From the NCBI RefSeq assembly GCF_000003815.2, contig NC_049993.1, positions 10,307,459-10,371,458 of the forward strand: a DNA stretch of 64,000 bases, in the 5' to 3' direction. The position numbers and the translations under genes were made by a program. This document shows, in pieces, positions 1-12,700 of this stretch. The DNA comes from Branchiostoma floridae (lineage: Eukaryota > Chordata > Leptocardii > Amphioxiformes > Branchiostomatidae). Within the stretch, counting starts at the first letter, position 1, and the number at the start of each line of letters is the position of its first letter. A model generated the notes under the pieces. It was not told the origin of the DNA and searched no databases. It was given only the letters and a program-made list of their open reading frames with translations.

Positions 1-759
1 TTAATTGGGCACTGAGGTGAATCAATATCCATATTTGCACTAAGTTCCTCAAACCTGGGTAATAATAGCACAGAAAAAATGACCACATTGTAAATATTAG
101 TCAGATGATAGCACTATGAAATGAAAATCTTGTTCAGAATTCACTCTAAAATGGTTGTTTGAGAAGGTATGCTACAACAGTCCCTCCCGCGATACTTATA
201 GAACAGTCCCGCAAGGAGGTCACATGACTAGTGCCCGCCATTTTGAATTGCTATAGTTAAAGTATGGTAGTATCGTCGCCGTACATTTTGACCAAAAACA
301 GGGACTTAAAATGCTTGTAAAGCACGGAAACTCCGTACACATCAATGGGACACAATCTTGAACATGTTTGTGGCGGTAGGTTTAGGTGTCGTTGCGCGAC
401 AGCCGATATTTTTGTGGATATAGTGGGCATTCGCTAAAAAGACATTTTGCTGGGCGTTCGCTAAAAAGACCATCGAGAATCGAAAACTTTGATTTATGTC
501 ACTTCGGGTCAATGGATTGACTTGAAACTCAGGATTAATACATGGGAGCACAACGTGGACATATTCCAAGCAAAAAAAATGAGATCCGTGCAGCGCGGAC
601 TTCTCTAGAGTGGGCGTTTGTGGGCATTCGCTAAAAAGACCCTCCCGTTGTTGAGTATATCTGTACATGTCTTCATCTACTGTTGGAATTCGCTTATGAG
701 TCAACAGCCATCAGATGGAGAAAGACGTATCAATATTCATACTTACATTCTCCTTCCAG
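1..759. other. 5' flank or intron before first visible receptor exon
   Basis: No exon is supported here. The stretch ends in a pyrimidine-rich acceptor (AG at 758-759), so it is most likely intron of the receptor gene that starts at 760. A 20-base motif, tgggc(a/g)ttcgctaaaaagac, occurs three times (424-443, 451-470, 621-640). The last copy supplies the ATG of an open frame that runs into the first Ig exon, but repeat-derived sequence is a poor start, so I do not call it. Confidence 0.6.
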
Positions 760-3700
760 CCGATGTCTGGCCCGTGACCTTCACAGTGACCGCCAACACA
801 GGTGACCCCGTGACCCTACAGATGGTGCAGAAGTCCGGTAGAAACGGTACCCTGGTGTGGAGGAAAGGCGGGGTCGGGGGGACTGTCCTGACTGGACAGA
901 ACGGGCTCAACCTCACCATAGCCAGTGTCCAGTCTTCAGATGAGGGGATCTATGAGTGCTATTATCAGGGCGATACTGATAGAAAACAGGGCATCATGAG
1001 GCTCATCGTCAGAGGTATCTTAAATTATTCATCTTCGGGTGGATTCATGGTTATCTGTATGTGCACGGTCGATAGATATGTTGCACGTGGTAACAATAAA
1101 TCTATCAGGTGTATCATTGTTAAGTCCTTTACTGTCGTTGAAGACGTTGCCACACAGTACAAAGTGTTAAATCCTGATCATCTTCGTGCTCGTAAATTAA
1201 TCCAAAGTATTCTGCTTGGCAGACTGTGCTGAGAACAAGTGGGGCCCGCCCTCCTGTACCGATGACTGTCCTGTGTGCTACAACGGCGGTGTGTGTGACG
1301 ACAACACGGGGAAATGTGTCTGTCCTCCGGGCTTCCATGGACAAAACTGTGAAAGTGGTAATATATATATATATGTAATAAATTTCTTTTAGACACAACC
1401 AGGATAGTACTCACATCCAACGTTTCGATGTCTGTCAGACACCATCATCAGGGTTAGAACCTAAACGCACTTGGAAGTTTCCTAACGTTTCATGCTTACA
1501 AATCAACAAATCTAGAAAAATGTTCCGCCCTTTGTTTCAAGCCTGTGAGAACAACCAGATCGGTACCAGCTGCACGAGAGAGTGTGACGGTGGAGACTGT
1601 ACAGGCCAGCTGCTGTGTGTGATGGACCCGTACGGCTGCTCCTGTGCTCCTGGACTCATGGGGATAGAGTGTAACACAGGTGAGTACATATTAAGACAAA
1701 CCTCATTCTAAAATCAACCTTCAGTATTGTTATAAAACGGAACAAACACATGCCGCAAGTATTAGACACCATGGAAAAGTGAAATGTGTCAAGGACCTGT
1801 ACATTTCAAATAAAATGCACTTTCTGACATCCCAATTCATTCCTTGAAATGAATTACACAAGCCTATACTTCCTACTTCAGGTTGTCCAGACGGCATGTA
1901 CGGAGCTGGCTGCACCCAAACCTGTCACTGTGCGGACGGAGGTTCCGTGTGTGACGTCATGACAGGAGTCTGCTCTAGTGGAGGGTGTGAGGCTGGGTGG
2001 AAGGGAAGCAACTGTCAGACAGGTAGTTCAGATATGTGGTGCCATGTTGACACTTTGTCTTCTGGTCATAAGTGAAATAAAGTGTTTCAGCCGAAATTGT
2101 TTTAACGAATACACGAATGATATGTTTTCTAATTGTTTCTCTTGTAGTGTGCACGTCTGGTGAGTTCGGACCCGACTGTGCTTTCACCTGTCACTGTGCT
2201 GACGGAGATTCTGTATGTGACGTCATGACTGGAGTCTGCTCAAGTGGAGGGTGTGAGGCTGGATGGGAGGGGAGCAACTGTCAGACAGGTAACAGCACTA
2301 AGTGGTATCAGCAGTGGCCCACATGTTCGTCCATATGTAGAATGATGTATGGTTAATCTACAAATTATGATGTCTGAATTTTCCTGAATTATCATTATTG
2401 TTACTTCAGAATGCACTGCCGGTGAATTCGGGCCCGATTGCTCTCGCACCTGTCACTGTGCGGACGGAGGTTCCGTGTGTGACGTCATGACTGGAGTCTG
2501 TTCTAGTGGAGGGTGTGAGGCTGGGTGGAAGGGGAACAACTGTCAGACAGGTAATTGCATTCCACGGTCTCATCAGTGACATATTCGTCCATATATCGAA
2601 CAACCAATGTATGGTTCATCCACAAGTCTTTAAATCTGACTTTTCCTCATATTCTTCACTCCAGTCTGTACGCCTGGAGAGTTCGGACCCGGCTGTACCG
2701 ACACCTGTCACTGTGCGAGTGGAGGTTCCGTGTGTGACGTCATGACTGGAGTCTGCTCAAGTGGAGGGTGTGAGGCTGGGTGGAAGGGGAGCAACTGTCA
2801 GACAGGTAATTGTATTCCGTGGTCTCAGTCGTGGTCCACATATCCACTCAGATATCGAACCACTATAGTATGGTTAATCTGTACGTTTTTAAGTATGACT
2901 TTTTCCTCGTATTCTTTACTCCAGCCTGTACATCCGGTGAGTTCGGACCCGGCTGTACCGGGACCTGTCACTGCGCGGACGGAGATTCCGTGTGTGACAT
3001 CCGGACTGGAGTTTGCTCTAGTGGAGGGTGTGAGGCTGGGTGGAAGGGGAACAACTGTCAGACAGGTAAGCTATTCCACAGTTACCATCAAAAATATTGA
3101 ACTATACAACTCATTTGGAGGTAACTTCAGCGTTCTCACTGGCGACATCGATCTGAAAACTATAACTGACTGATGAACACATCGTGTAGCAATACATAAC
3201 ATTAGCTGGAAAATTGCCACCCGAAAATATAGACGAAGATTCAACAGTTTTATCCGTTGACTACCAGCGTCCTATTGTAAGTGAGTTATGTACAACAGAT
3301 AGTGCTATTTTCTGAATAAAGAATGATTTTATATACTACATAAAGCATAGCGATTGTTACAACTTACTAAGTGTTATACTAAGTAATAACAAAGACATGT
3401 ACAGGTCGGGTGTGGATTTATTTTCTCTCCCTTCTATTATTTTTTAGACTATTGCTGGATAAATTCAACTTTTCCTCGCTTTTCTGTTATAGTGGAGATA
3501 AAAGAGGCAGATAGTTGCATCATTTGTCTACCTGAATATGAAAGTATTTTACATATATACAGAACTTAAGTGTATGAAGTGAGGAAATCGGTTTTGTATA
3601 ACCTTAAACAGTTCACTTCTGTCTACGGTACACAACCTACAGTCTACAATAGATTCATGTTACTAAATAAAGTCTGCTGCCCATTTTCAGAGTGTCCAGA

Positions 3701-6700
3701 CGGTCTCTTCGGAGCTCACTGCACCCAAATCTGTCGCTGTGCAAACGGACCAGCTGCCTGTGACAAGGAGACTGGAGCCTGTACTGGGGGTTGTGTGGAC
3801 TTCTGGACAGGAGACTCGTGTCAGACACGCACAGGTACTAGAATTACCATTGTTGTTCTTATGAAATGACATACATATATTTGTGGTTACATTATGAAAT
3901 GGCAAGTCTCATATGCTTAAGGGTTTAATCTTATCTCTTTCAAGTTATGATATTTCAAAATGAGGTAAAATTTTTGCAAATTAGATACTGTCTCGTACGA
4001 GGATCTCTTCACCAAGGAGGAAGGCCGCTTCTTCGGTGATCGTCCTGACAACATAGCAGATTACAACAACATAGACGCAGACGAGTGTGCCCGCCGCTGT
4101 CTGCAAGGTTACGGCAGTTACGACGGCGTCAACCCGCCATGTCTGTCCTTCAACCATCGCCCGGCGGGATCGCCAGAGGGCGGCAGTGCACGGTGTTGGC
4201 TCCAAAGTAGTAACAATGACACGGCGGCATCTCCTGGGTCTGAGTGGGATAGTCAGCCTCACCGGAATTACTACCAGAGGAAACGTAACTATGTTTATCA
4301 TACTTCTGCTTGCCAAGGATGCCAGTGCTCGTTTTATTAGATTCTGTAAATGTACAACGTTATACGTGAAATGTATTGTTGCGCGCAATACTTTTTTTAA
4401 TGTTATTCTATGCTTTTTTATACCACCCACTACAAATTACTACAAAGGAAAAGTTATTAACAATACTTCGACAATGCCATTGTTGTCTATCTGGTATATA
4501 ATTATCCCCATGTCTATAGTTTTGTAATGATAAAAAATGTAGCTTAAGTTGTTAGTTTTGATATTCAGTACATAGTAAGTAGTCTAACCTTAATAAACGT
4601 ATAGTATGCATTGTTCAGATGGTGACCTTTAGTATGTGTATTGATATGCTCAATAGATACAAACTACGTTTATATTGCTTTGTATCCATAATTTATATTC
4701 TAATTGATAAATTATGAATTCCAGATATCCTAGCACCCCAAGACTGTACTGACATAGTCGCCCTTGGGATTCAGTACAGTCATGTTTACACTATTGGCCA
4801 CCCCCAACCATTCCAAGCCTACTGTGACATGGACACTGCTGGCGGCGGGTGGACGGTCATACAGCGGCGGCAGGACGGGTCGGTGCCGTTTGACAGACAT
4901 TGGGCTGAGTACGAGCAGGGGTTCGGTAATACTAGCGGAGAATACTGGCTGGGATTGGAGAACATCCACAGTCTGACAACACAGAAACAAAGTGAACTGT
5001 ACGTGTACTTGGAAGACTGGGAAATGAACAGCCGGTTTGCGCGGTACAGCACGTTTTCTGTGGGAGATGCCGGCAGCAAGTACACGGCAACAGTCACTGG
5101 ATACAACAGTTCTAGTACCGTGGGTAATGACTTAGATCCGTCAAAAGGGAGTCAGAAAATCAATAATGTAAAGTTTTCCACTAAAGATGAAGACAACGAC
5201 GACAACAGAAAGCATTGTACAGCACTCTTCGGACAAGGTGGATGGTGGAATCCCCAGAGTTGTGGCCTGGCCATGTTGAACGGACAGTATCTGGAAGGCT
5301 GTTCAATAACTTCTCCCCCGTCCTGTAGTCATGCCGATGGAATCGTCTGGCGCTCTTGGAAGGGTTACGCATATTCTTTGAAAATGACAGTGATGATGAT
5401 CAGGCCTGACAATTTTCCCGGTATGTGTCATGGCATTACTTTTGGCGTCATGCGCTTGATAGACTCATTGTAGGTAAATTTCCTTTAATATGTCTTCATG
5501 CTATAAGTCCCATTTCTTAATGGCCTTAACAATTCTTTACTCAACATTGTTTTGCTGCCAAAGGCACCTAGTGGCAAGTAAATGACATTTGGGCAAATAG
5601 AAGAAGTAGTTTGTACTCGATAACATCTATTGAGTTTGAAATAGCATGGTAATTGATTAATCTTGTTACTACTTTTCCACAGTGTCGTCATTCAGACCCT
5701 GTGAGAATATCGGAACCCTGACATCAGGACCGGAAGATTCCGGACTTTACATCTGCACATGTTCAGATAGTTGGTATGGTGCCTTCTGTGATCAGGGTAG
5801 GTAATCTATTTGATAGAGTATTTTCAGTCTTAAGACAGATTGCATGTAAAAACTGTTGGTAAGAAATTATTCAGAATTGACGTTTTAATTATCCAATGTA
5901 CCATAAAAGGAAAGCTGCGTATAGTTGCTCTGTCTTATTTGACTCGTTGTTCGTCTTTCTTCACAGAGTGCGGACATTGTTACCTGGGTCAGACTTGCGA
6001 CAGGATCCATGGAACATGTCCAACTGGAGGGTCTCACGTGTGTGAGGCAGGATACCATGGCGACAACTGTGATCAAGGTTAGCCGCCATGCATACCGAGA
6101 GTTCTATGCAGTTTTCTTTCCCTTCCAAGAGAGAAAGTAGTCTGTTCTATATCTCCGCGCATCAACAGACCTTATACGACTCGTATGAGAAGAACTTTAT
6201 TGCAAATTTTTCCCATCAGGAGTTAAGTACAGGTCACAACAAGACATGTTGAAGAAACAGTTAACAGATACAAAACTAGAAAGGCCGACATTTGCTTGGG
6301 TGCAAATACAGCATATTTCAGTCATACCCATTCCCACGCAACATTGGACTGTTCCAAGTCACTGTTCCACGTCCTGCGCAATAATGGAACATTTTGACTG
6401 TAAGTTATCCCCAAAAGAGAACTTATATTGTGAATTGATTCCAGGTCAAAACAGAGCTTGCTCAATATGCCCCGGGCCCATATGGAAGAATATAATCTTC
6501 CACAGGAGCCCCTATGCATAACTAATTGTTTTTTAGAATCGCGGCAGCTCCTATTTTTCCGAAAGTGAAAAAAAAACACCGCATCTTCCATTCAGAAGAT
6601 TTTCATCATGAAATTACATGAAGCCATTCAACAATTTCCAGTACAATAACTACGTCTAAGTACCGTTATCAGCTCCTAGTGATGTGGATACATTTATTAT

Positions 6701-9700
6701 TGCAGTGAACTTTTCTTTTATTCAAGTATGGCATGCGTTTTAATAATTATCAAGCAGGTGCAGGTACTGTGTACTCTCCAAGCTGAGATTAGGCTCCGGC
6801 TGATTTTTTTAACGTTTTTTTAGTCTTTTTATCGGGCTTTCTATTTTTTTTATATCTTACTGTGTCAAAACCTACTGGCTGGCGTACTTCAAGAAAAATG
6901 ACAAAATAGAAAGCCCGATAAAAACGACTAAAAAAACGTTAAAAAAAACAGCCGGAGCCTAACCTCTGCTTGGAGAGTAGATACTGTATTTCTTTTCTGA
7001 AAAATTCAGGACCAACAACTTAACTTGATGTGGCTTTATCTATATATTTCATTTCCTTCTTTGTTAAGTATATCCTCCTGCATACCACTGTTAAATTGTT
7101 TTACTTTGTATGCAACAGCCAACGGGAGTAATCTTGTTGTGTAAGTGTTATAATTTCCTGCTCGTAGCGTGCGAGACCCAGAGGATAGGAGTTTCTACCT
7201 TGTTCGAGGGTTTCTTTTCGGGAGTCAGTGGTGATACCCTGGTACTGGGAGTGTTTTATTGGGCTAAAACTCTGACAGTTTAAAGTTACTTACAATTTGA
7301 ATGTACAAAGTTTACGTAATAAAAAACAACAACAACACTAGAAGTACCTACATTTGCTCGGGAAAAAATACATCACTTTTCTTTCCAGTACAGTGAGAGA
7401 AATGTTGCCACTATAGACATATGGCCACTTTAGAAAAAATGCTGATCTATTGACAAAGAGCAATAAGTTACACATAATTTTAGTACCCACTGATCTTTAT
7501 TCATATAAAAATTGCACATGTAAGCCAATNNNNNNNNNNNNNNNNNNNNNNNNNNNNNNNNNNNNNNNNNNNNNNNNNNNNNNNNNNNNNNNNNNNNNNN
7601 NNNNNNNNNNNNNNNNNNNNNNNNNNNNNNNNNNNNNNNNNNNNNNNNNNNNNNNNNNNNNNNNNNNNNCAAATGTCTCAACTAACCCTACGAAAGTTAA
7701 CTCTGCCGAAAATGATTGATATCGCCATGCGGAATGTTGATTAATTCAACGACACGACAAAGACTTGTATTCTAACATTCAATGCATGCGTACCGTCCGC
7801 TACCTCTCAAGTGACCCTGTCTGAACTCTAAATCCTCGCAAACTACAATTTTAAACCGGGCAAAGGGTGACACACACATGTATGGCCACTGTAAGGCTGT
7901 AATATGCATGTGTTTCTGTCTGTATATACGGCATTGGAAGCCAGCTTATGGATGTTAATTAGCATTCGTCTTCCTCGGCGCTGATTGGCTGGCCCCATTA
8001 AATTCAATTAACTCGCGAAAGCCCAGCCTGCCGCAGATGTGAGGGGTCACTGGAGTTCACGGCAGGTGGCCGAAAGAAAACCAATTTCTCCTCAGAAAAG
8101 TGCTGAAATTAAGCATTTTAAAGTAGTTTATGCCAACAATTTTACTTGGATCATTTTACCAACTATCTAATGCCTATCTACACTAAATTTCAGGCCAGGG
8201 TACAGGGGGCCAAAATATACCGTTTTGGTCAAAACATGACCTTTAAACCTCAATAAAATCATTTTAGAGGCAGATATGAAAAAAATGAGAAAAACACACC
8301 TATGTATTGACCCACTCTACCCTTGTGCCAAATTTCAGGTCATTCGGTCCAGGAACGACGGAGATGAATCACTTTGAAGATTTGACAGGAGAAAGAAAGA
8401 AAGAAAGAAGAAACACTAGAAAGGCCGACATTTGCTTAGGAGCAAATACAGCATATTGCAATCCATCTTCATCCTTGAAAAAATCCCAAAATTCAACAAT
8501 TTGAAGTAATGTTTGCTCAAAGAGAAAATGAAGTACTGTGGGCACTTGTCCTATACACCTTCATGCCGAATTTTAGGTCATTTGGTTTCAATACAAGGGC
8601 ATAGCAGCCAAAAATATACATTTTTTAGTTAAAAATGGCTAAAAATCCCAAAATAACTCATTTTATAAGTGCTCTATGAAAAAAGTGTCAATTGGATCCT
8701 GTTGTCATATGTCCAATTTACCTCTGTACCAAATTTCAGGTCATTTGATTTACATACAAGGGCATAGAAGCCCAAAATATACATTTTTAGTAAAAAATGA
8801 CTGAAATCCCAAAAATAACTCATTTTTGAAGTGATCTATGAAAAAAGTGTCAATGGGGTCTTGTGAGCATATGTTCAATGCACCTCTGTACCAAATTTCA
8901 GGTCATTTGGTTTCTATACAAAGGCATAGAAGCAAAAAATATACATTTTTAGTAAAAAATGTCCAAAAACCCTAAAATAACTCATTTTTGGAGTAAACAA
9001 TGAACAAAGCGTTGATGGGGTTCTGTGGTCATATGTCAAACGCACCTCTGTACCAAATTTCAGGTCATTTGGTTGTAATACAAGGGCATAGGAGCCAAAA
9101 ATATACATTTTTAGTCAAAAATGGCCAAAACCCCTAAAATAACTAATTTTTGAAGTAATCTATGAAGAAAGTGTTGATGGTTTTCTGTGCTCATATGTCC
9201 AATGCACCTCTGTACCAAATTTCAGGTCACTAGGTTGTAATACCAGGGCACAGGGTCCCAAAATATACATAATTGGTCTAAAAATGACCAAAACCCCTAA
9301 ATATCATAAATTTTAAGGCCTTTATCAAGAAAGTGAAAAAAAAACCTGGGGGTATTTGCTATCCCTACCACCCTGCCAAATTTCAGCTCATTTGGCCCCA
9401 AAATGAAAAAGTTGAATCAATTTGAAGATTTGACAGGAGGAGAAACAAAGGAAAAGCAATATATTGCAATCCCATACTATGTATGGATTGCAATATAATT
9501 ACGAATACAATATATTTCACCATACTATGTATGGCTGAAATATAATAAGACTACAGTATCGTTAGATAAATTCAACTTCTCCTCGCTTATGGGTAACATC
9601 ATAGATCAGGCCCTACGAACATGATTTAGAAAAAAAGTGGATGAATTAACATACAGTACAGAATAGGGTAGTAAATCTACGTAACTATTGCGGGGTTTAA

Positions 9701-12700
9701 TGAACCTATTCTATCATTTTCCTCCTGTAGAATGTGACGACGGTTTCTACGGTAACGACTGCCTGGAAACCTGTGGAAATTGCACGGCAGGCACGGTCTG
9801 TGAGAAAACCAACGGCAGTTGTCCCGGATGTGAGGACCCTTGGGTCGGGGACACGTGTAAAATGAGTATGTAAACATTTAATTTTCATTACTAAATGATG
9901 TACAAGTGCGCATGCAATGTTGTCCAGTCAAGATTGGCCTGTTGTCTTTTTCTAGCCTCAAAAAAGTGCTTGGATTGTGGAAAATATGGCTTTAAAGAAA
10001 TCATAAGGTGAGATTTAAATATAAAACAATCAGCGCACTGAATATTGTCGGTGGAAGGGATTCTATCACATGCACTTGATATGCTTGTCTTGATACATGT
10101 ATACACCTTAGACACGTCCCTATGTCATTCCAGTACCTGCAACAGTATCAGATGATCCAGAAAGCGTAACTCTAGTTGTCGAGAATGAAGCAACGTTCAA
10201 CTGCACCGGTCGCGGTGTTCCCCGCCCTACCGTCGTCTGGCACCACGGTAACAACGTCATCACAAGCCGAGACCAGATCAGGATAGACGTTACAGATGGA
10301 GGTCTGGTGGGAGAACAACACGTGATCCACAGCACCTTAACCATTACGTCAGCACGTCGACAAGATAACGGACAGTACGTCTGTATCTCGTCTAACGCGG
10401 CGGGGAACGACACGTCACAAGAAGCTACACTTGTGGTGCAAGGTACGATCACATCGTTCACATTTGAAATAGACATATCAGCCCCTTCTCATTCAATATC
10501 TTGTAGGTATACGTAGCTTTTATACAACAGGCAAGTAGCTTTAATTTGTGTAGATAAGTACTCTTATTTTGTATCTGCAGAACGCCCCGATGACGTGACA
10601 GTGAACGTCACCGCCGTGAACTCTACATCCCTGCACGTCACGTGGACAGTAGGAGTAACCGGTAACCTCGACATCATCGACTCCCAGGTACGCCACAAAC
10701 GGAGAGACACGGAGGACTGGGGAGACTGGGAGTCTACTGGAGTGTCCGATGAGAACGGCGATGTCTACATCCATAACTTACGACCGGCTTTTGAGTACGA
10801 TTTCCAAGTACGGGTGAACAACTCACTAGGATGGAGCGATGGTGACGGTGGGATGGGAGCTACAGACGAAGCGCGTAAGATATCTCATTACCTATTTCAG
10901 CTCATGTAGGGTTATGCTTCTCATTATACTTTAAGCCACAATGTTAGCATAAAATGTAATAACAATCTCATCTACTACACGTACAGCTCCGGGTCCTCCT
11001 CGCGATTTGCAAGCCACACCAAGCTCCCACAGCTCTGTCCACCTGACCTGGGAACCTCCGGTAGAACCTAACGGGGAAATCATCAACTACACTGTCCAGT
11101 ATGGACCGTCAGATTCGTGCAATGAAACTGAGTTTCTTCATCAAGTTACCACATCGAACGACAGCACCACTACCGTTATTGGAGACCTGGTCCCGTACAC
11201 AAACTACACATTCCGGGTACGCGGGGCAACAAGCGCAGGAGGAGGAGACTTCAGCCACTGTAACATCACAAGGACACTGGAGTACTGTGAGTAGGGCATC
11301 AACAACAAGATATAAATGCATATGCTAGAAAAATTGTAATAAAAAACAGTAACTTAAAAGAAAATAACCGAATTTAGTTTTCAATAGAAGCTATATGCAT
11401 AGTAAAAACACAGCCAATGGCTACTAGAGAACGTCTTAAGTTAATACAGTTATTTAGAGACATAGAACAATCTATCTGACACATCCTTATCTGACAATAT
11501 CCCGTAGACCCAGCAGCCCCAGTTATCCAGACGTTTACAGATCAGCACGACTGTAACTGTCAGTCCCCGAACATCGCCCGGCCGGTCCAGCTGCATGTAG
11601 CCTGGCGGCGCCCTGACCACATCCACGGCCAGCTGCAGGCGTACCGAGTCAGCCTGTACAACAGGACCGGTGGGGAACCGTTCTACCAGGAGAACGTGAC
11701 GTCAGGACTGCAGCAGGAGAACCTGACAGCTGCGGTGACGTCATCACACCTGCAGCCCGCAAACAACTACTCTGTCACGGTGAGTCAGATTTGTTTTTAC
11801 TGCAACGTTTTGTTGCAATCTTGAGAATATCAAACGCGTTATGTAATTGACATAAATCTCTTGACTTTGAATGTCTGATCCAGTTATCCATGCTATAACG
11901 ATTCATTATGCCTTGCATCCGTAGCATATATGGCTATGAAGTGAACCAGTAGTAAGTAATGTGAATCCATCTTGTCCCTTTTACATCTAACAGATATCAG
12001 CCATTAACACCTTCTACCATGGGGACGAGAGCCATCCATATGAGGTCCGCACGAGTGACGGATGTGAGTATAAGTTTTCACTTTAAACAATGTCACGTTC
12101 AGGATCTAGGAACACTAAATTGTTAAAGTACAAATCTGCAAAATTCCTTGCCTGTCAAGACTTGTACTATTTTGTTACGCACGTATACCATATTGATTGA
12201 ATTTCACAATTCCATAAGACACCATATCGCTACCCTGACTCATAATGATATAACGTTACATCAATCGTATCTTGATCATCAGGCCCAGATGCTCCGACGG
12301 TGACATGGATGGCAGACAGCGAGTGTGGAGTAAAGTGGACAGGTCCTACAGAAACCCGAGGGAGGCTGACAGGGTACAATGTAGGTACAATATTGCATGA
12401 ATGTGAAACATTTATAGCAATTTGCGTCCTTAGGCCCATAAAATTATCGAAAGATGAATCTTTAACTAGATGGGTCATAAACTAAGTACAAGTATGATCT
12501 TTTCCACACAGGTTACATATACAGACACACCACTTCATGATCCAGACGTGTCTGAACCGCGCGTCAGCTTTGACACGACGGGTTTGAATCAACACCAGTG
12601 GTCCAAGTCACTGGATGACCTCCCGGCCAACTCACGGGTCCGAGTCACAGTCCGTGCGGTAACCTGTGCCGCAGGAGACAAGGGAGAAGAGTTCACCTGT

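Noticed and set aside
618-759. ATG at 618 as receptor start with a hydrophobic leader
   Set aside because: The ATG lies in a motif repeated three times upstream, and a strong acceptor at 758-759 in the right phase marks the true exon start.
5421-5473. FReD as the C-terminal end of a separate secreted protein
   Set aside because: Donor GTATGT at 5421 keeps phase 1 with the next EGF exon and cuts at the usual domain end; kept only as a possible isoform.
7430-7719. Open frames across the N run
   Set aside because: Produced by the gap itself.
8170-9440. CRISPR array for the regular repeats
   Set aside because: The repeats are contiguous 162-bp satellite units without short repeat plus unique spacer structure, in a eukaryotic intron.
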